64,000 nt of DNA from an uncultured Lachnospiraceae bacterium (lineage in GTDB: Bacteria > Bacillota > Clostridia > Lachnospirales > Lachnospiraceae), in the NCBI GenBank assembly GCA_905203555.1, contig CAJKWK010000005.1, positions 28,554 through 92,553 on the forward strand. The letters run 5' to 3'. Below, piece by piece: positions 15,581 to 24,444 of the stretch. The position numbers and the translations under genes are program-made. Position 1 is the stretch's first letter. Every line of letters starts with the position of its first letter. A model generated the notes under the pieces. The model did no database searches. It saw only the letters and a list, made by a program, of their open reading frames with translations, and was not told the DNA's origin.

Positions 15581-18013
15581 CTATTTCTGCACAATATTTA
15601 TAATTTTTTTCGGTACGTAAATTTCTTTGATAATCGTACCTGTTAATTTATCTGCTATTGCTTCTTTTCCTGCGGCGATTGCTTCTTCTTTTGTTGCCTC
15701 TGCTGCAATGCTGATAACTGCTCTTGTTTTTCCGTTGATCTGTACCGGAACTTCGATTTCATCATCTTTCATTGCGCTTTCATCATAGGTCGGCCATCCT
15801 GCTTTGAAAACAGTTTCGTTATGTCCTAACTGCTCCCACATTTCTTCTGCGAAGTGTGGTGCAAATGGTGAAAGGAGAACTGCGATCGTCTCTAATGTCT
15901 CTTTATCAATTCCACCTGTCTTCTTTGCAAGATCTATGAATTTATTGTTATATTCCATAAAACCAGAGATAACGGTATTCAGACTGAAACTCTCCAAACG
16001 TGTTGTTATATCGTATACCAATTTATGACGCAGCTTGATCATTTCTTTTGTCGGCTGCACATCTGCTTCTTTACTGTCCATCATCAGATTCCAGAGACGT
16101 TTTAAGAAACGGTTTACTCCGTCGATTCCTCTGTCATCCCACTCTGCATCCAGCTCCGGTGGTCCTACAAAGAGTTCATACATTCTCAGAGAGTCACAAC
16201 CATAATCATTTACCAGTGCATCCGGTGAAACTACATTTCCTTTGGACTTACTCATCTTGATTCCGTTCTTACCGGTGATCATTCCTTGATTGAATAACTT
16301 ACGGAATGGCTCGTCAAAATCTACTACTCCGATATCGTACAGGAACTTTGTATAGAAACGAGAATACAGAAGATGCAGTACCGCATGTTCTACTCCTCCG
16401 ATATACATATCTACCGGGAGCATCTCGTCAGCTTTTTCTCTGGATACAAGTTCTTTGTCATTCTTGCTGTCTACATAACGCAGGAAATACCAGGATGAAC
16501 CCGCCCACTGCGGCATCGTATTCGTCTCACGTTTTGCTGGCTTTCCACAAACCGGACAGGTACAATTTACCCACTCTTCAATTCCTGCCAATGGTGATTC
16601 TCCGGTTCCTGTCGGCTCATAAGATTCTACATCCGGCAGACGCAGCGGAAGTTCTTCTTCCGGTACCGGAACATTTCCGCACTCCGGACAGTGAATGATC
16701 GGAATCGGTTCTCCCCAATAACGCTGACGAGAAAATACCCAGTCACGCAGTTTGAAGTTTACAGTTGCTTTTCCAAGTCCGCGCTCTTCAATGATATGCG
16801 GAGCCTCTTTTTTCAAAACTGCTGACTCCATACCATTCCATTCTCCGGAATTGATCATGGTGCCTACTGCTTCTGTATAAGCCTCTGTCATGTTTTCAAT
16901 TTCTTTTCCATCTTTTGCAATAACCTGAACAATCGGAATATTGAATTTTGTAGCAAATTCAAAGTCACGATCATCGTGAGCCGGTACACACATGATTGCA
17001 CCTGTACCATAATCTGCCAATACATAATCTGACAGCCAGATTGGTGTCTTTGCACCACTTAACGGATTAATCGCATAACTTCCGGTAAATACACCTGTCT
17101 TTTCCTTATCCTGAAGACGATCTACATTGGACTTCATAGAGGCATCGTAAATATATTTTTCTACTGCTTCTCTTGTCTCATCTGTTGCCAAAGATGCCGC
17201 CATCTCATGTTCCGGAGCCAGTACCATAAAGGTCGCCCCATATAAAGTATCCGGTCTGGTTGTATATACTGTAATCTTTTCATCTCTTCCGTCTACCGGG
17301 AAATTCACTTCTGCACCGTAAGATTTTCCAATCCAGTCAGCCTGCATCTTCTTTACCTTCTCCGGCCAGTCCAGCTTGTCCAGATCATTTAACAGACGGT
17401 CTGCATACGCAGTAATCTTGAGCATCCACTGACGCAGATTTTTCTTGGTTACCTCTGCTCCGCATCGTTCGCATTTTCCATTAACAACCTCTTCATTCGC
17501 CAGTCCGGTCTTACAAGATGGACACCAGTTAATCGGAAATTCCTTCTCATAAGCCAGACCTTCTTTAAACATTTTCACAAAGATCCACTGTGTCCACTTA
17601 TAGAAATTCGGATCTGTTGTATTTACTTCCATATCCCAATCATAGAGCGCTGCAATTTCATTGATCTGTCTCTTGATATTCTTTACATTCTCTGCTGTGG
17701 AAATTGCCGGATGCACTCCCATCTTGATCGCATAATTTTCTGCCGGAAGACCAAATGCATCCCAGCCCATTGGATGTACGATATAATAACCTTGCTGCAA
17801 TTTATAACGACTCCATACATCAGAGATTACATATCCTCTCCAGTGTCCTACATGCAGACCATTTCCTGACGGATACGGGAACATATCCAGACAGTAATAT
17901 TTCTGTTTTTTATTTCCGTTATCATCAAACTGCGGGTTCACCGGATTCTTTTCCCAGTTCTCACGCCACTTTTTCTCAACGGCCTTGTGATTATAGACAA
18001 TTTTCTGTGCCAT
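15581..18013 (-). CDS. leuS: Leucyl-tRNA synthetase
   Basis: Class I synthetase charging tRNA-Leu. The HIGH-type motif is in PSGNGLHVGHWRG (about 50-62) and the KMSKS loop is GIKMSKSKGNVV (about 580). A Cys4 zinc element CPSCKTG...CERCG lies near 165, and a second CPECG...CPVCG pair follows the editing domain, as in bacterial LeuRS. Length 810 is usual for Firmicutes. The leader (18014-18240) lacks the AGGGTGGTACCGCG T-box signature, so if leucine control exists it is not through a T-box here. The ribosome site upstream (AAAGGTAGG) is adequate. Confidence 0.98.
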   Translation of the reverse strand: MAQKIVYNHKAVEKKWRENWEKNPVNPQFDDNGNKKQKYYCLDMFPYPSGNGLHVGHWRGYVISDVWSRYKLQQGYYIVHPMGWDAFGLPAENYAIKMGVHPAISTAENVKNIKRQINEIAALYDWDMEVNTTDPNFYKWTQWIFVKMFKEGLAYEKEFPINWCPSCKTGLANEEVVNGKCERCGAEVTKKNLRQWMLKITAYADRLLNDLDKLDWPEKVKKMQADWIGKSYGAEVNFPVDGRDEKITVYTTRPDTLYGATFMVLAPEHEMAASLATDETREAVEKYIYDASMKSNVDRLQDKEKTGVFTGSYAINPLSGAKTPIWLSDYVLADYGTGAIMCVPAHDDRDFEFATKFNIPIVQVIAKDGKEIENMTEAYTEAVGTMINSGEWNGMESAVLKKEAPHIIEERGLGKATVNFKLRDWVFSRQRYWGEPIPIIHCPECGNVPVPEEELPLRLPDVESYEPTGTGESPLAGIEEWVNCTCPVCGKPAKRETNTMPQWAGSSWYFLRYVDSKNDKELVSREKADEMLPVDMYIGGVEHAVLHLLYSRFYTKFLYDIGVVDFDEPFRKLFNQGMITGKNGIKMSKSKGNVVSPDALVNDYGCDSLRMYELFVGPPELDAEWDDRGIDGVNRFLKRLWNLMMDSKEADVQPTKEMIKLRHKLVYDITTRLESFSLNTVISGFMEYNNKFIDLAKKTGGIDKETLETIAVLLSPFAPHFAEEMWEQLGHNETVFKAGWPTYDESAMKDDEIEVPVQINGKTRAVISIAAEATKEEAIAAGKEAIADKLTGTIIKEIYVPKKIINIVQK

Positions 18014-18244
18014 TTGTATTTCCTACCTTTCTCATTCTTCTCAATTATGTCACTATAGAAACTCTCTGTTCATATATCTTTATACCATACCTATCTATTA
18101 TAAAAAGATTCCCTTAAGAAATCAAGGTAATTTCGCCTTACTTTTTGTGTCTCCGTCCTCTTCTCCTGCGTTTTCTCTGCTGTTTCCGATGATATACATC
18201 CCAAACCCCTTGCTTCACCACAAAAACAGCATCAAAAATATTCC

Positions 18245-19027
18245 TTATCCAAGCGCTACATCCAACACCATCATTAATACGAATCCAATTGCTACACCAA
18301 TGGTTCCGATATTGGTATGCTTTCCTGACTGCGACTCCGGAATCAATTCCTCCACCACTACGTAAATCATCGCCCCGGCTGCAAAAGCCAGCAAATACGG
18401 CAAAACCGGTACAACGAGCTTTGTCAGCAGTATGGTCAAAAGCGCTGCAATCGGCTCTACCACGCCGGATGCTGTTCCATACATAAATGCCTTTCCTTTA
18501 GACTGCCCCTCGCTTCGAAGCGGCATCGAAATAATCGCACCTTCCGGGAAGTTTTGAATTGCAATTCCAATCGATAAAGCAAAAGCGCCAGCTAAGGAAA
18601 TCATCGTGTTTCCGGTCAACATTCCTGCAAATGTAACACCGACTGCCATTCCTTCCGGAATATTATGAAGCGTTACTGCAAGGACAAGCATTGTCGTTTT
18701 TTTTAAATTTGAAGGAATCCCTTCCGGAGTATCTTCATGCAAATGCAGATGCGGGGTCAATGTATCCAACAGCAACAAAAATCCCATTCCGAGTAAAAAT
18801 CCGACTGCTGCCGGGATCCATGGAATACCGCCCTGCTCTTTACTCATATCAATTGCCGGAATCAAAAGAGACCATACCGACGCTGCAATCATTACACCTG
18901 ATGCAAATCCTAATAAGGCTTTTTGTATCTTTCCTCCCATTTCTTTCCTCATAAAAAATACCATAGCAGAACCCAGTGTTGTTCCTATAAATGGGATTAA
19001 AATTCCAATCCAGACATTTCCATTCAT
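18245..19027 (-). CDS. zupT: ZIP family divalent metal transporter
   Basis: Importer-type ZIP protein, 260 residues, eight membrane helices. The metal-binding helices IV and V are visible as HNIPEGMAVG and NFPEGAIISMP, and a His-rich cytoplasmic loop (THPHLHLHED pattern: TPHLHLHEDTPEG) lies between helices III and IV. These fit zinc or iron/manganese transport. The start is set at ATG 19027 because GGAGG lies 8 bases upstream, inside the longer frame beginning at 19042. It has no metal-responsive neighbour, so regulation is unknown. Confidence 0.9.
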   Translation of the reverse strand: MNGNVWIGILIPFIGTTLGSAMVFFMRKEMGGKIQKALLGFASGVMIAASVWSLLIPAIDMSKEQGGIPWIPAAVGFLLGMGFLLLLDTLTPHLHLHEDTPEGIPSNLKKTTMLVLAVTLHNIPEGMAVGVTFAGMLTGNTMISLAGAFALSIGIAIQNFPEGAIISMPLRSEGQSKGKAFMYGTASGVVEPIAALLTILLTKLVVPVLPYLLAFAAGAMIYVVVEELIPESQSGKHTNIGTIGVAIGFVLMMVLDVALG

Positions 19028-19152
19028 CTCTTTTTCCTCCATCTTCAGACTTTATGTTCCATCTCTAATTCCGTTATCTTATCTTATGCATTTCTCCTTA
19101 CTTTTGTCAATCAACCTTTTTTATATTTCTTTACATTTTATCCTTTTTTTAG

Positions 19153-19181
19153 TTGTTCCCACTCCGGCTTTAGTGTATAAT
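19153..19181 (+). promoter_or_regulatory. Promoter of the small P-loop protein gene
   Basis: TTGTTC at 19153-19158 and TATAAT at 19176-19181 with 17-base spacing. It lies across the in-frame ATG at 19180, so translation must start later. Confidence 0.75.
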
Positions 19182-19245
19182 GAATTTAAGAAATTTGAGC
19201 AGCGAGATTACTCAAAAATACATCTACATAAAGGAGAGGTTCGCT

Positions 19246-19668
19246 ATGGTATATTTATTAACTGGTCCAAAGGGCAGCGGAAAAACACAACAAATGATCA
19301 CACTCGCAAATGAGAAGGTCAAGACATCTAACGGAAATGTCGTATTGATCAAAAAAAGTCACAGAGATACAACAAGTGTTGACTTCAGCATTCGTGCTAT
19401 TTGCATGGATGATTATCATGACATTACAACTTTAGAAGAACTGGTTGGATTTTTATACGGAATGGTAGCCGGCAACCACGATATCGATACAATCTTTATC
19501 GACGGTATTTTAAAACAGGCAGATATCACACTTGATAACCTTCCGGATTTTCTTCAGAAGGTTTGCAAGATTTCGAAGAACGACAACATCGAATTCTATA
19601 TCAGTGTAAGTGCTGAAAAAGAAAAAATCCAGGGAATTGACGGTCCGGACTTTGAAGTACTTCACTAA
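19246..19668 (+). CDS. Small P-loop ATPase-like protein
   Basis: 140 residues starting MVYLLTGPKGSGKTQQM, with a Walker A GPKGSGKT at 7-14 and a Walker B-like hydrophobic strand IDTIFIDGIL near 85. The whole protein is about the size of one nucleotide-binding core and lacks other recognisable domains. The start is set at ATG 19246 after AAGGAGAGG; an earlier in-frame ATG at 19180 overlaps the promoter -10. It is monocistronic between its own promoter and terminator. Relatives are common in Lachnospiraceae, but I know of no function. Confidence 0.75.
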   Translation: MVYLLTGPKGSGKTQQMITLANEKVKTSNGNVVLIKKSHRDTTSVDFSIRAICMDDYHDITTLEELVGFLYGMVAGNHDIDTIFIDGILKQADITLDNLPDFLQKVCKISKNDNIEFYISVSAEKEKIQGIDGPDFEVLH

Positions 19669-19706
19669 CTGATATTTATATAATTGAACAAATCATTTTT
19701 TACATA

Positions 19707-19750
19707 TCACAAGAGCTGAAGTTTTAATGCTTCAGCTCTTGTGATTTTTG
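19707..19750. terminator. Bidirectional intrinsic terminator
   Basis: The 15-bp perfect stem TCACAAGAGCTGAAG with its complement has an 8-base loop and T-rich sequence on both exits. It ends the P-loop gene and the convergent trk operon. Confidence 0.9.
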
Positions 19751-19779
19751 GTTGTATTTATTTTTTATTATATTTTGTG

Positions 19780-21411
19780 TTATTCTTCGGTCACTTTTAC
19801 TGCCCGACTTTTTCCGTTCAACGCCATAACTGTATTGCAGTCTTCACCCTGTTTATACTCTACAGTCACTTCATCGCCTACATTGTATTTGATAATATCG
19901 ATAAAATCTACAACAGACACATCAAAGATTTCTTCCGAACCTTCCAGCATCACGTAATAGTGAGAATTTCCTCCGATTACCCCTTGTGCAATCTTCGTGA
20001 TCTTAGCTGTAATCGTCTGAATCTCCCTGGTATCCTCTGCCACAACCTTGATACCATTTTCATACATCAGTTCCGTATAAACATCTTCACATTCACTGAC
20101 CGTATCGCCAATTGCAACAATCTGATATTTCTGTACATTTACCATCGCATATTTTTTAACCAGCCCCGCATCATCTTTCAGAGCGATAAAATATGTCGGC
20201 TCACCGGAAATATTTAACAGCAACGGGAATGTTGCCTTATACTTCAAATTCTGTACCTGTCCTTCTGCTGAAGACATTGCAGAATCTTCAGTTGCTCCTT
20301 CAATTGCATAGAACTTTGTTTCCATTGTACGCTGATTCATCAACACAAATCCAACATTGGACTGGTCACCGCTTACAGAAGTTACACCAGTATATACCCA
20401 CACATCATCATCAATTGCAAGATAATTGTATCCGGTTGTTGTTTTCAAACAATCTCTCTGTCCTAACACGCTGTTGAAATATCCATGTTTCAGACTTCCG
20501 TAGTAATCATACAATTCTACAAGCATATCTGCAGAATAAGCTCTGTCAATCCATTCCGGCACATCCTGAATCGCATAGTCTTCTGTTTCTCCGGTAATCG
20601 CATTACACAATACAACGCGGCCAATAGTCACTCCTCCGAACAGCCCGATATTATACTTTTTAACCGGACAAATCCAATACGGAACACCATCGTCGTTTAC
20701 TTCAAAACTCAATTCATTAAAAATATACGTTGGATATTTGAATCTCAAATGACGATAAATATTCCGGTTAAAATGATCGCTGGTCGTATATTTCATTCCT
20801 TCTTTTAACTTGACCAGTTCTGTATTCTGCGTTGCCATATCTATTTTGATATAAGCTGGAATCCCTTCCTTCTGATTGGTAAACCATTTGATCAGACTCG
20901 CATAACGCAACGGAGAAACTCTTACCGGTCTGTCCTGATAATTGATCTGGCTATACCAGTCATCTACTTCAAACTGAGATACCATATCCACCATACTTCC
21001 CATTTTTCTGTTTCCGAGAATCATCGCCGACTCTTTATCCAGCAATGGAATCTGATCAAAGGAAAGTTCTTCGATATCCTTTGTAAACTCCCCGTCCTCC
21101 ACATTTAAAAGCTGCTGATACTTCTTCGCATTGACAATCGGAGAAGAAAGCAGAGAACCGATCAAATATGCGCCTACAACGACAACAAATACTGCCGCAA
21201 TAACTTTTACGCCTTTTAATTCTTTGATTTCATATCGGCTTGGTTTCTTCTTGCTGATATACATTGCTGCAATAAGAATCACAAGAACAATCATAAACAT
21301 CCACAAATCCGATGAATGAATATTAAGCGCCGGCAGGGATACATAATAATAAACAGCCGCAAGTGCAATAACCGCCAGCAATACCCCCAGTTTCACCTTT
21401 AAATTCTTCAT
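19780..21411 (-). CDS. Unrecognised large membrane-anchored protein, last gene of the trk operon
   Basis: 543 residues. Three hydrophobic helices occur in the first 90 residues (about 7-25, 36-54 and 68-88); the remaining about 450 residues are soluble and probably outside the membrane, rich in beta-type segments (for example NYQDRPVRVSPLRYASLIKW and DDDVWVYTGVTSVSGD). The last about 80 residues look like a small OB-type barrel (ITAKITKIAQGVIGGNSHYY then VGDEVTVEYKQG). It starts 53 bases after trkH on the same strand with a shared terminator. It could be a sensor or partner of the K+ system, but that is inferred only from position. Confidence 0.7.
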   Translation of the reverse strand: MKNLKVKLGVLLAVIALAAVYYYVSLPALNIHSSDLWMFMIVLVILIAAMYISKKKPSRYEIKELKGVKVIAAVFVVVVGAYLIGSLLSSPIVNAKKYQQLLNVEDGEFTKDIEELSFDQIPLLDKESAMILGNRKMGSMVDMVSQFEVDDWYSQINYQDRPVRVSPLRYASLIKWFTNQKEGIPAYIKIDMATQNTELVKLKEGMKYTTSDHFNRNIYRHLRFKYPTYIFNELSFEVNDDGVPYWICPVKKYNIGLFGGVTIGRVVLCNAITGETEDYAIQDVPEWIDRAYSADMLVELYDYYGSLKHGYFNSVLGQRDCLKTTTGYNYLAIDDDVWVYTGVTSVSGDQSNVGFVLMNQRTMETKFYAIEGATEDSAMSSAEGQVQNLKYKATFPLLLNISGEPTYFIALKDDAGLVKKYAMVNVQKYQIVAIGDTVSECEDVYTELMYENGIKVVAEDTREIQTITAKITKIAQGVIGGNSHYYVMLEGSEEIFDVSVVDFIDIIKYNVGDEVTVEYKQGEDCNTVMALNGKSRAVKVTEE

Positions 21412-21464
21412 AAATAATTTCCTTTCTTAATTCGTAACACTGCCATCCTCCGGCAATCGGCTCC

Positions 21465-22910
21465 TTAAAATCTTCTCTTCCAAAGTCCCGGAGAAAGCAA
21501 CAATAAATACGGGAATATTTCCAATCTTCCAACCAGCATATCAAAACAAAATACCAATTTTGAAAGTCCGGAAAACGCATGAAAATTCTCCACCGGTCCA
21601 ACCTGTGAAATACCCGGTCCTACATTGTTCAACGTAGTAAGTACTGAACTGAATGTTGTTGCAAAATCAAAATTATTGATGGACACAAGCAGGATTGAAC
21701 CAATCATAATAAATATATAACAAATAAAGTAAATATATACGCCCCGCATTGTATCATTTCCAACTTTTTTCCCATTTACCTTTACAATGGTAACAGCTTT
21801 TGGATGAAGCATACGCTTCACTTCCTGTTTTACACTTTTTAAAAGAATCAACACACGAGAGATTTTCATACCGCCACCGGTAGACCCTGCACAAGCACCC
21901 ACGACCATAAGCGACAAAAGAATCGCTTTCGAAAATTCCGGCCACAAATTAAAATCTGCCGTACAAAAACCAGTTGTCGTAATCACACTCGCCACCTGGA
22001 AAGATGCATACCGGAATGCATGCATTATATTTCCATAAATTCCAAACACATTAATACTGATCAATACTGTTGCGGCAGCAATCACACCTAAATATGTATG
22101 AAGTTCTTCGTTTTTCAGCGCATCCTTCCAATTCTTTAAACGCAGGAAGAAATACAAATTAAAGTTGATTCCAAATAAAATCATAAATACGGTAATCACA
22201 CCGTCTATATACGCACTGTCATAATATGCGATACTTGCGTTTCGATTGGAGAAACCTCCTGTTCCAGCCGTACTGAAGGAATGCAGCAATGCATCATAAA
22301 AATTCATTCCGCCAAACATTAAAAAAACAACTTCGGCCGCTGTCAGAATAAAATACATTGTATACAAAATCCGGGCTGTATCTCTTGCTTTCGGTACTAA
22401 TTTATCCGCCTCCGGCCCCGGAACTTCTGCACGCATCAAATGCATTGAATTTTCATCATCCAGTGACGTTAACATCATAACAAATACAAGCACTCCCATA
22501 CCGCCAATCCAATGGGTCAGGCTTCGCCAAAAAGCAACACCTTTGGAAAGCGCTTCAATATCTGTCAGAATCGTAGATCCCGTTGTCGTAAATCCGGATA
22601 CTGTCTCAAAAAACGCATCCAGATAGTTTGGAATATCTCCTGTCAGGAAAAAAGGAAGGGCGCCAAACAAAGACCACAAAACCCATGCCGAACCAACAAT
22701 GACAAGACCTTCTTTTGCATAAATCGTCTTCCCCGCCGGAACTTTACGTCCAAACAAAAGATAAATCCCTATCAGCAGTACACTGACTGCCAAAAAAATC
22801 ATTCCATTTTTTTCTCCGTATATCCATGATACAAGTGCCGGAAGTAAAAGTACAACACCTTCTACTCCTAACATCTTTGCAACGATATACACTATCATCC
22901 TTTTATTCAT
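21465..22910 (-). CDS. trkH: Trk-type potassium uptake membrane subunit
   Basis: K+ translocating subunit of the Trk/Ktr superfamily, 481 residues with the repeated M1-P-M2 architecture. The four pore-loop filter segments are seen in order: TTTGSTIL, STAGTGGFSN, TTTGFCT and NNVGPGIS. It works with the cytoplasmic gating protein TrkA, whose gene ends 8 bases upstream. A downstream gene of unknown function is probably co-transcribed. Confidence 0.94.
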   Translation of the reverse strand: MNKRMIVYIVAKMLGVEGVVLLLPALVSWIYGEKNGMIFLAVSVLLIGIYLLFGRKVPAGKTIYAKEGLVIVGSAWVLWSLFGALPFFLTGDIPNYLDAFFETVSGFTTTGSTILTDIEALSKGVAFWRSLTHWIGGMGVLVFVMMLTSLDDENSMHLMRAEVPGPEADKLVPKARDTARILYTMYFILTAAEVVFLMFGGMNFYDALLHSFSTAGTGGFSNRNASIAYYDSAYIDGVITVFMILFGINFNLYFFLRLKNWKDALKNEELHTYLGVIAAATVLISINVFGIYGNIMHAFRYASFQVASVITTTGFCTADFNLWPEFSKAILLSLMVVGACAGSTGGGMKISRVLILLKSVKQEVKRMLHPKAVTIVKVNGKKVGNDTMRGVYIYFICYIFIMIGSILLVSINNFDFATTFSSVLTTLNNVGPGISQVGPVENFHAFSGLSKLVFCFDMLVGRLEIFPYLLLLSPGLWKRRF

Positions 22911-22918
22911 CTCTACAC

Positions 22919-24277
22919 CTACAACAAAATTTCCTCTATATCCTGCATCTGTTTTTTCATCGTTACTATAATGATATTATCGCCTACCTTCATACAATCA
23001 TCTCCGTTTGGGATGATAATCTTACGATTTCGTACGATACATGCAATTAGATTATTTGGCTTTGTAGATATATTTTTCAATGGAATATCTGTATATTTTG
23101 TCTTCTTTGTAATGTTAAACTCAAGTGCCTCAACTTTGCCGTCAATCAACTGATACATTGTCTCCACATTGGCACTTCTCTGAGAATTCTTTCTCGCACG
23201 TACATAGCTCAAAATAGCATCTGCTGTTGCAGTCTTCGCTGAAACAGTACAGTCCAGACCGATTTTTTCAACCATGCGTGCTCTCTGATCTTCATTTACC
23301 TTTGCGATCACTTTGCATACATTCCGACTCTGTGCAAACAGCCCCATCAGGATATTTTCTTCGTCCATTCCGGTAAGAGCGATCACTGCATCTGCCTCAT
23401 CAATTCCTTCTTCAATCAAAAGATCATGCTCTGTTGCATCTCCCTGTATGATTGTCGCCTTTGGCAGTAACTCACAGAGTTCTTCACAACGTTCAAATTT
23501 CTTTTCGATGATCTTCACCTGCATACCCAGTTCGCACAGACGATGTCCCAGATAATAACTTACCCGGCCGCCTCCACAGATCAGAACTCGACGAATCTTC
23601 ATCTTCCTCTGTCCCAGCATTTCAAAGAAACGTCCCACATCATTGTGTGAGGCTGCAATATGTAACCGATCTCCGACCTTCATCACATATTCGCCATCCG
23701 GGATATAGACATTTTCCCCGCTCTCTACAGCACATACAAGAATCTTGATCTTAAAATTCTTATAGAACTCTGCCAGAGTCATCCCATTTAATCGACTTTC
23801 TTCTAAAACAGGGAACTCCACCAGTTCAACCCGGCCTTTGGCAAAAACTTCTACTTTACTTGCATTTGGAATCAACAGCAACCGACTGATCTCACCTGCC
23901 ACTGTCAACTCCGGATTAACTGCCATGCTAAGACGCAGATCCTCTTTTAAAATATCGATCTGTTTAAAATAAATTGGATTACGCACACGCGCGATCGTAT
24001 GTCTTGCTCCGATTCGACGTGCAAACAGACAGCTTAACATATTACACTCATCCGTAGATGTACATGCAATTACCAGATCTGCTTCTGAAACCCCTGCTTC
24101 TCTTTGTACTTCAACACTGCAGCCATCTCCATGAACGCAAAAAATATCCAGACGGTTAATCGCATCCTGTAACTTTGCTTCATTGTTGTCAATGAGAGTA
24201 ACATCATAATCTCCTCCTGAGAGAGTCTTGGCAAGTTTATAGCCTACCTTTCCATCTCCGATAATGACTATCTTCAT
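22919..24277 (-). CDS. trkA: Trk potassium system NAD-binding regulatory subunit
   Basis: Cytoplasmic ring protein gating TrkH. 452 residues form two RCK units: Rossmann motifs GDGKVGYKLA (about 7-16) and CGGGRVSYYLG (about 230), each followed by a TrkA_C domain (VGDRLHIAA and VGDNIIIVT strands). The start is set at ATG 24277 (MKIVIIGDG) with GAGG 8 bases upstream; the longer frame adds a 14-residue Lys/Arg stretch without support. First gene of trkA-trkH-unknown. Confidence 0.94.
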   Translation of the reverse strand: MKIVIIGDGKVGYKLAKTLSGGDYDVTLIDNNEAKLQDAINRLDIFCVHGDGCSVEVQREAGVSEADLVIACTSTDECNMLSCLFARRIGARHTIARVRNPIYFKQIDILKEDLRLSMAVNPELTVAGEISRLLLIPNASKVEVFAKGRVELVEFPVLEESRLNGMTLAEFYKNFKIKILVCAVESGENVYIPDGEYVMKVGDRLHIAASHNDVGRFFEMLGQRKMKIRRVLICGGGRVSYYLGHRLCELGMQVKIIEKKFERCEELCELLPKATIIQGDATEHDLLIEEGIDEADAVIALTGMDEENILMGLFAQSRNVCKVIAKVNEDQRARMVEKIGLDCTVSAKTATADAILSYVRARKNSQRSANVETMYQLIDGKVEALEFNITKKTKYTDIPLKNISTKPNNLIACIVRNRKIIIPNGDDCMKVGDNIIIVTMKKQMQDIEEILL

Positions 24278-24404
24278 TTTCTTTTCCTCTACTTTTCTTT
24301 TCCTCTTCTTTTCACTCATTTTTCAATATCTTCCCTGATAAAATCTATTTTATCAAGGCAGAGGAAATTATACCACCTTTATTTGTAAAGTACAATAGCG
24401 ATTC

Positions 24405-24437
24405 AAAAAGAGGATGCGCTGTCCACATCCTCTTTTC
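24405..24437 (-). terminator. Intrinsic terminator of the EF-G paralogue
   Basis: AAAAGAGGATG pairs with CATCCTCTTTT around a 9-base loop, followed on the minus strand by a T-run. Confidence 0.85.
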
Positions 24438-24444
24438 AAACCCT

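Noticed and set aside
15804..16698. Open frames on the plus strand opposite leuS
   Set aside because: They are complements of highly conserved leuS codons, have no ribosome sites and Cys/His/Ser-rich composition typical of antisense shadows.
18014..18240. Looked for a leucine T-box before leuS
   Set aside because: No AGGGTGG-ACCGCG sequence or terminator/antiterminator pair is present.
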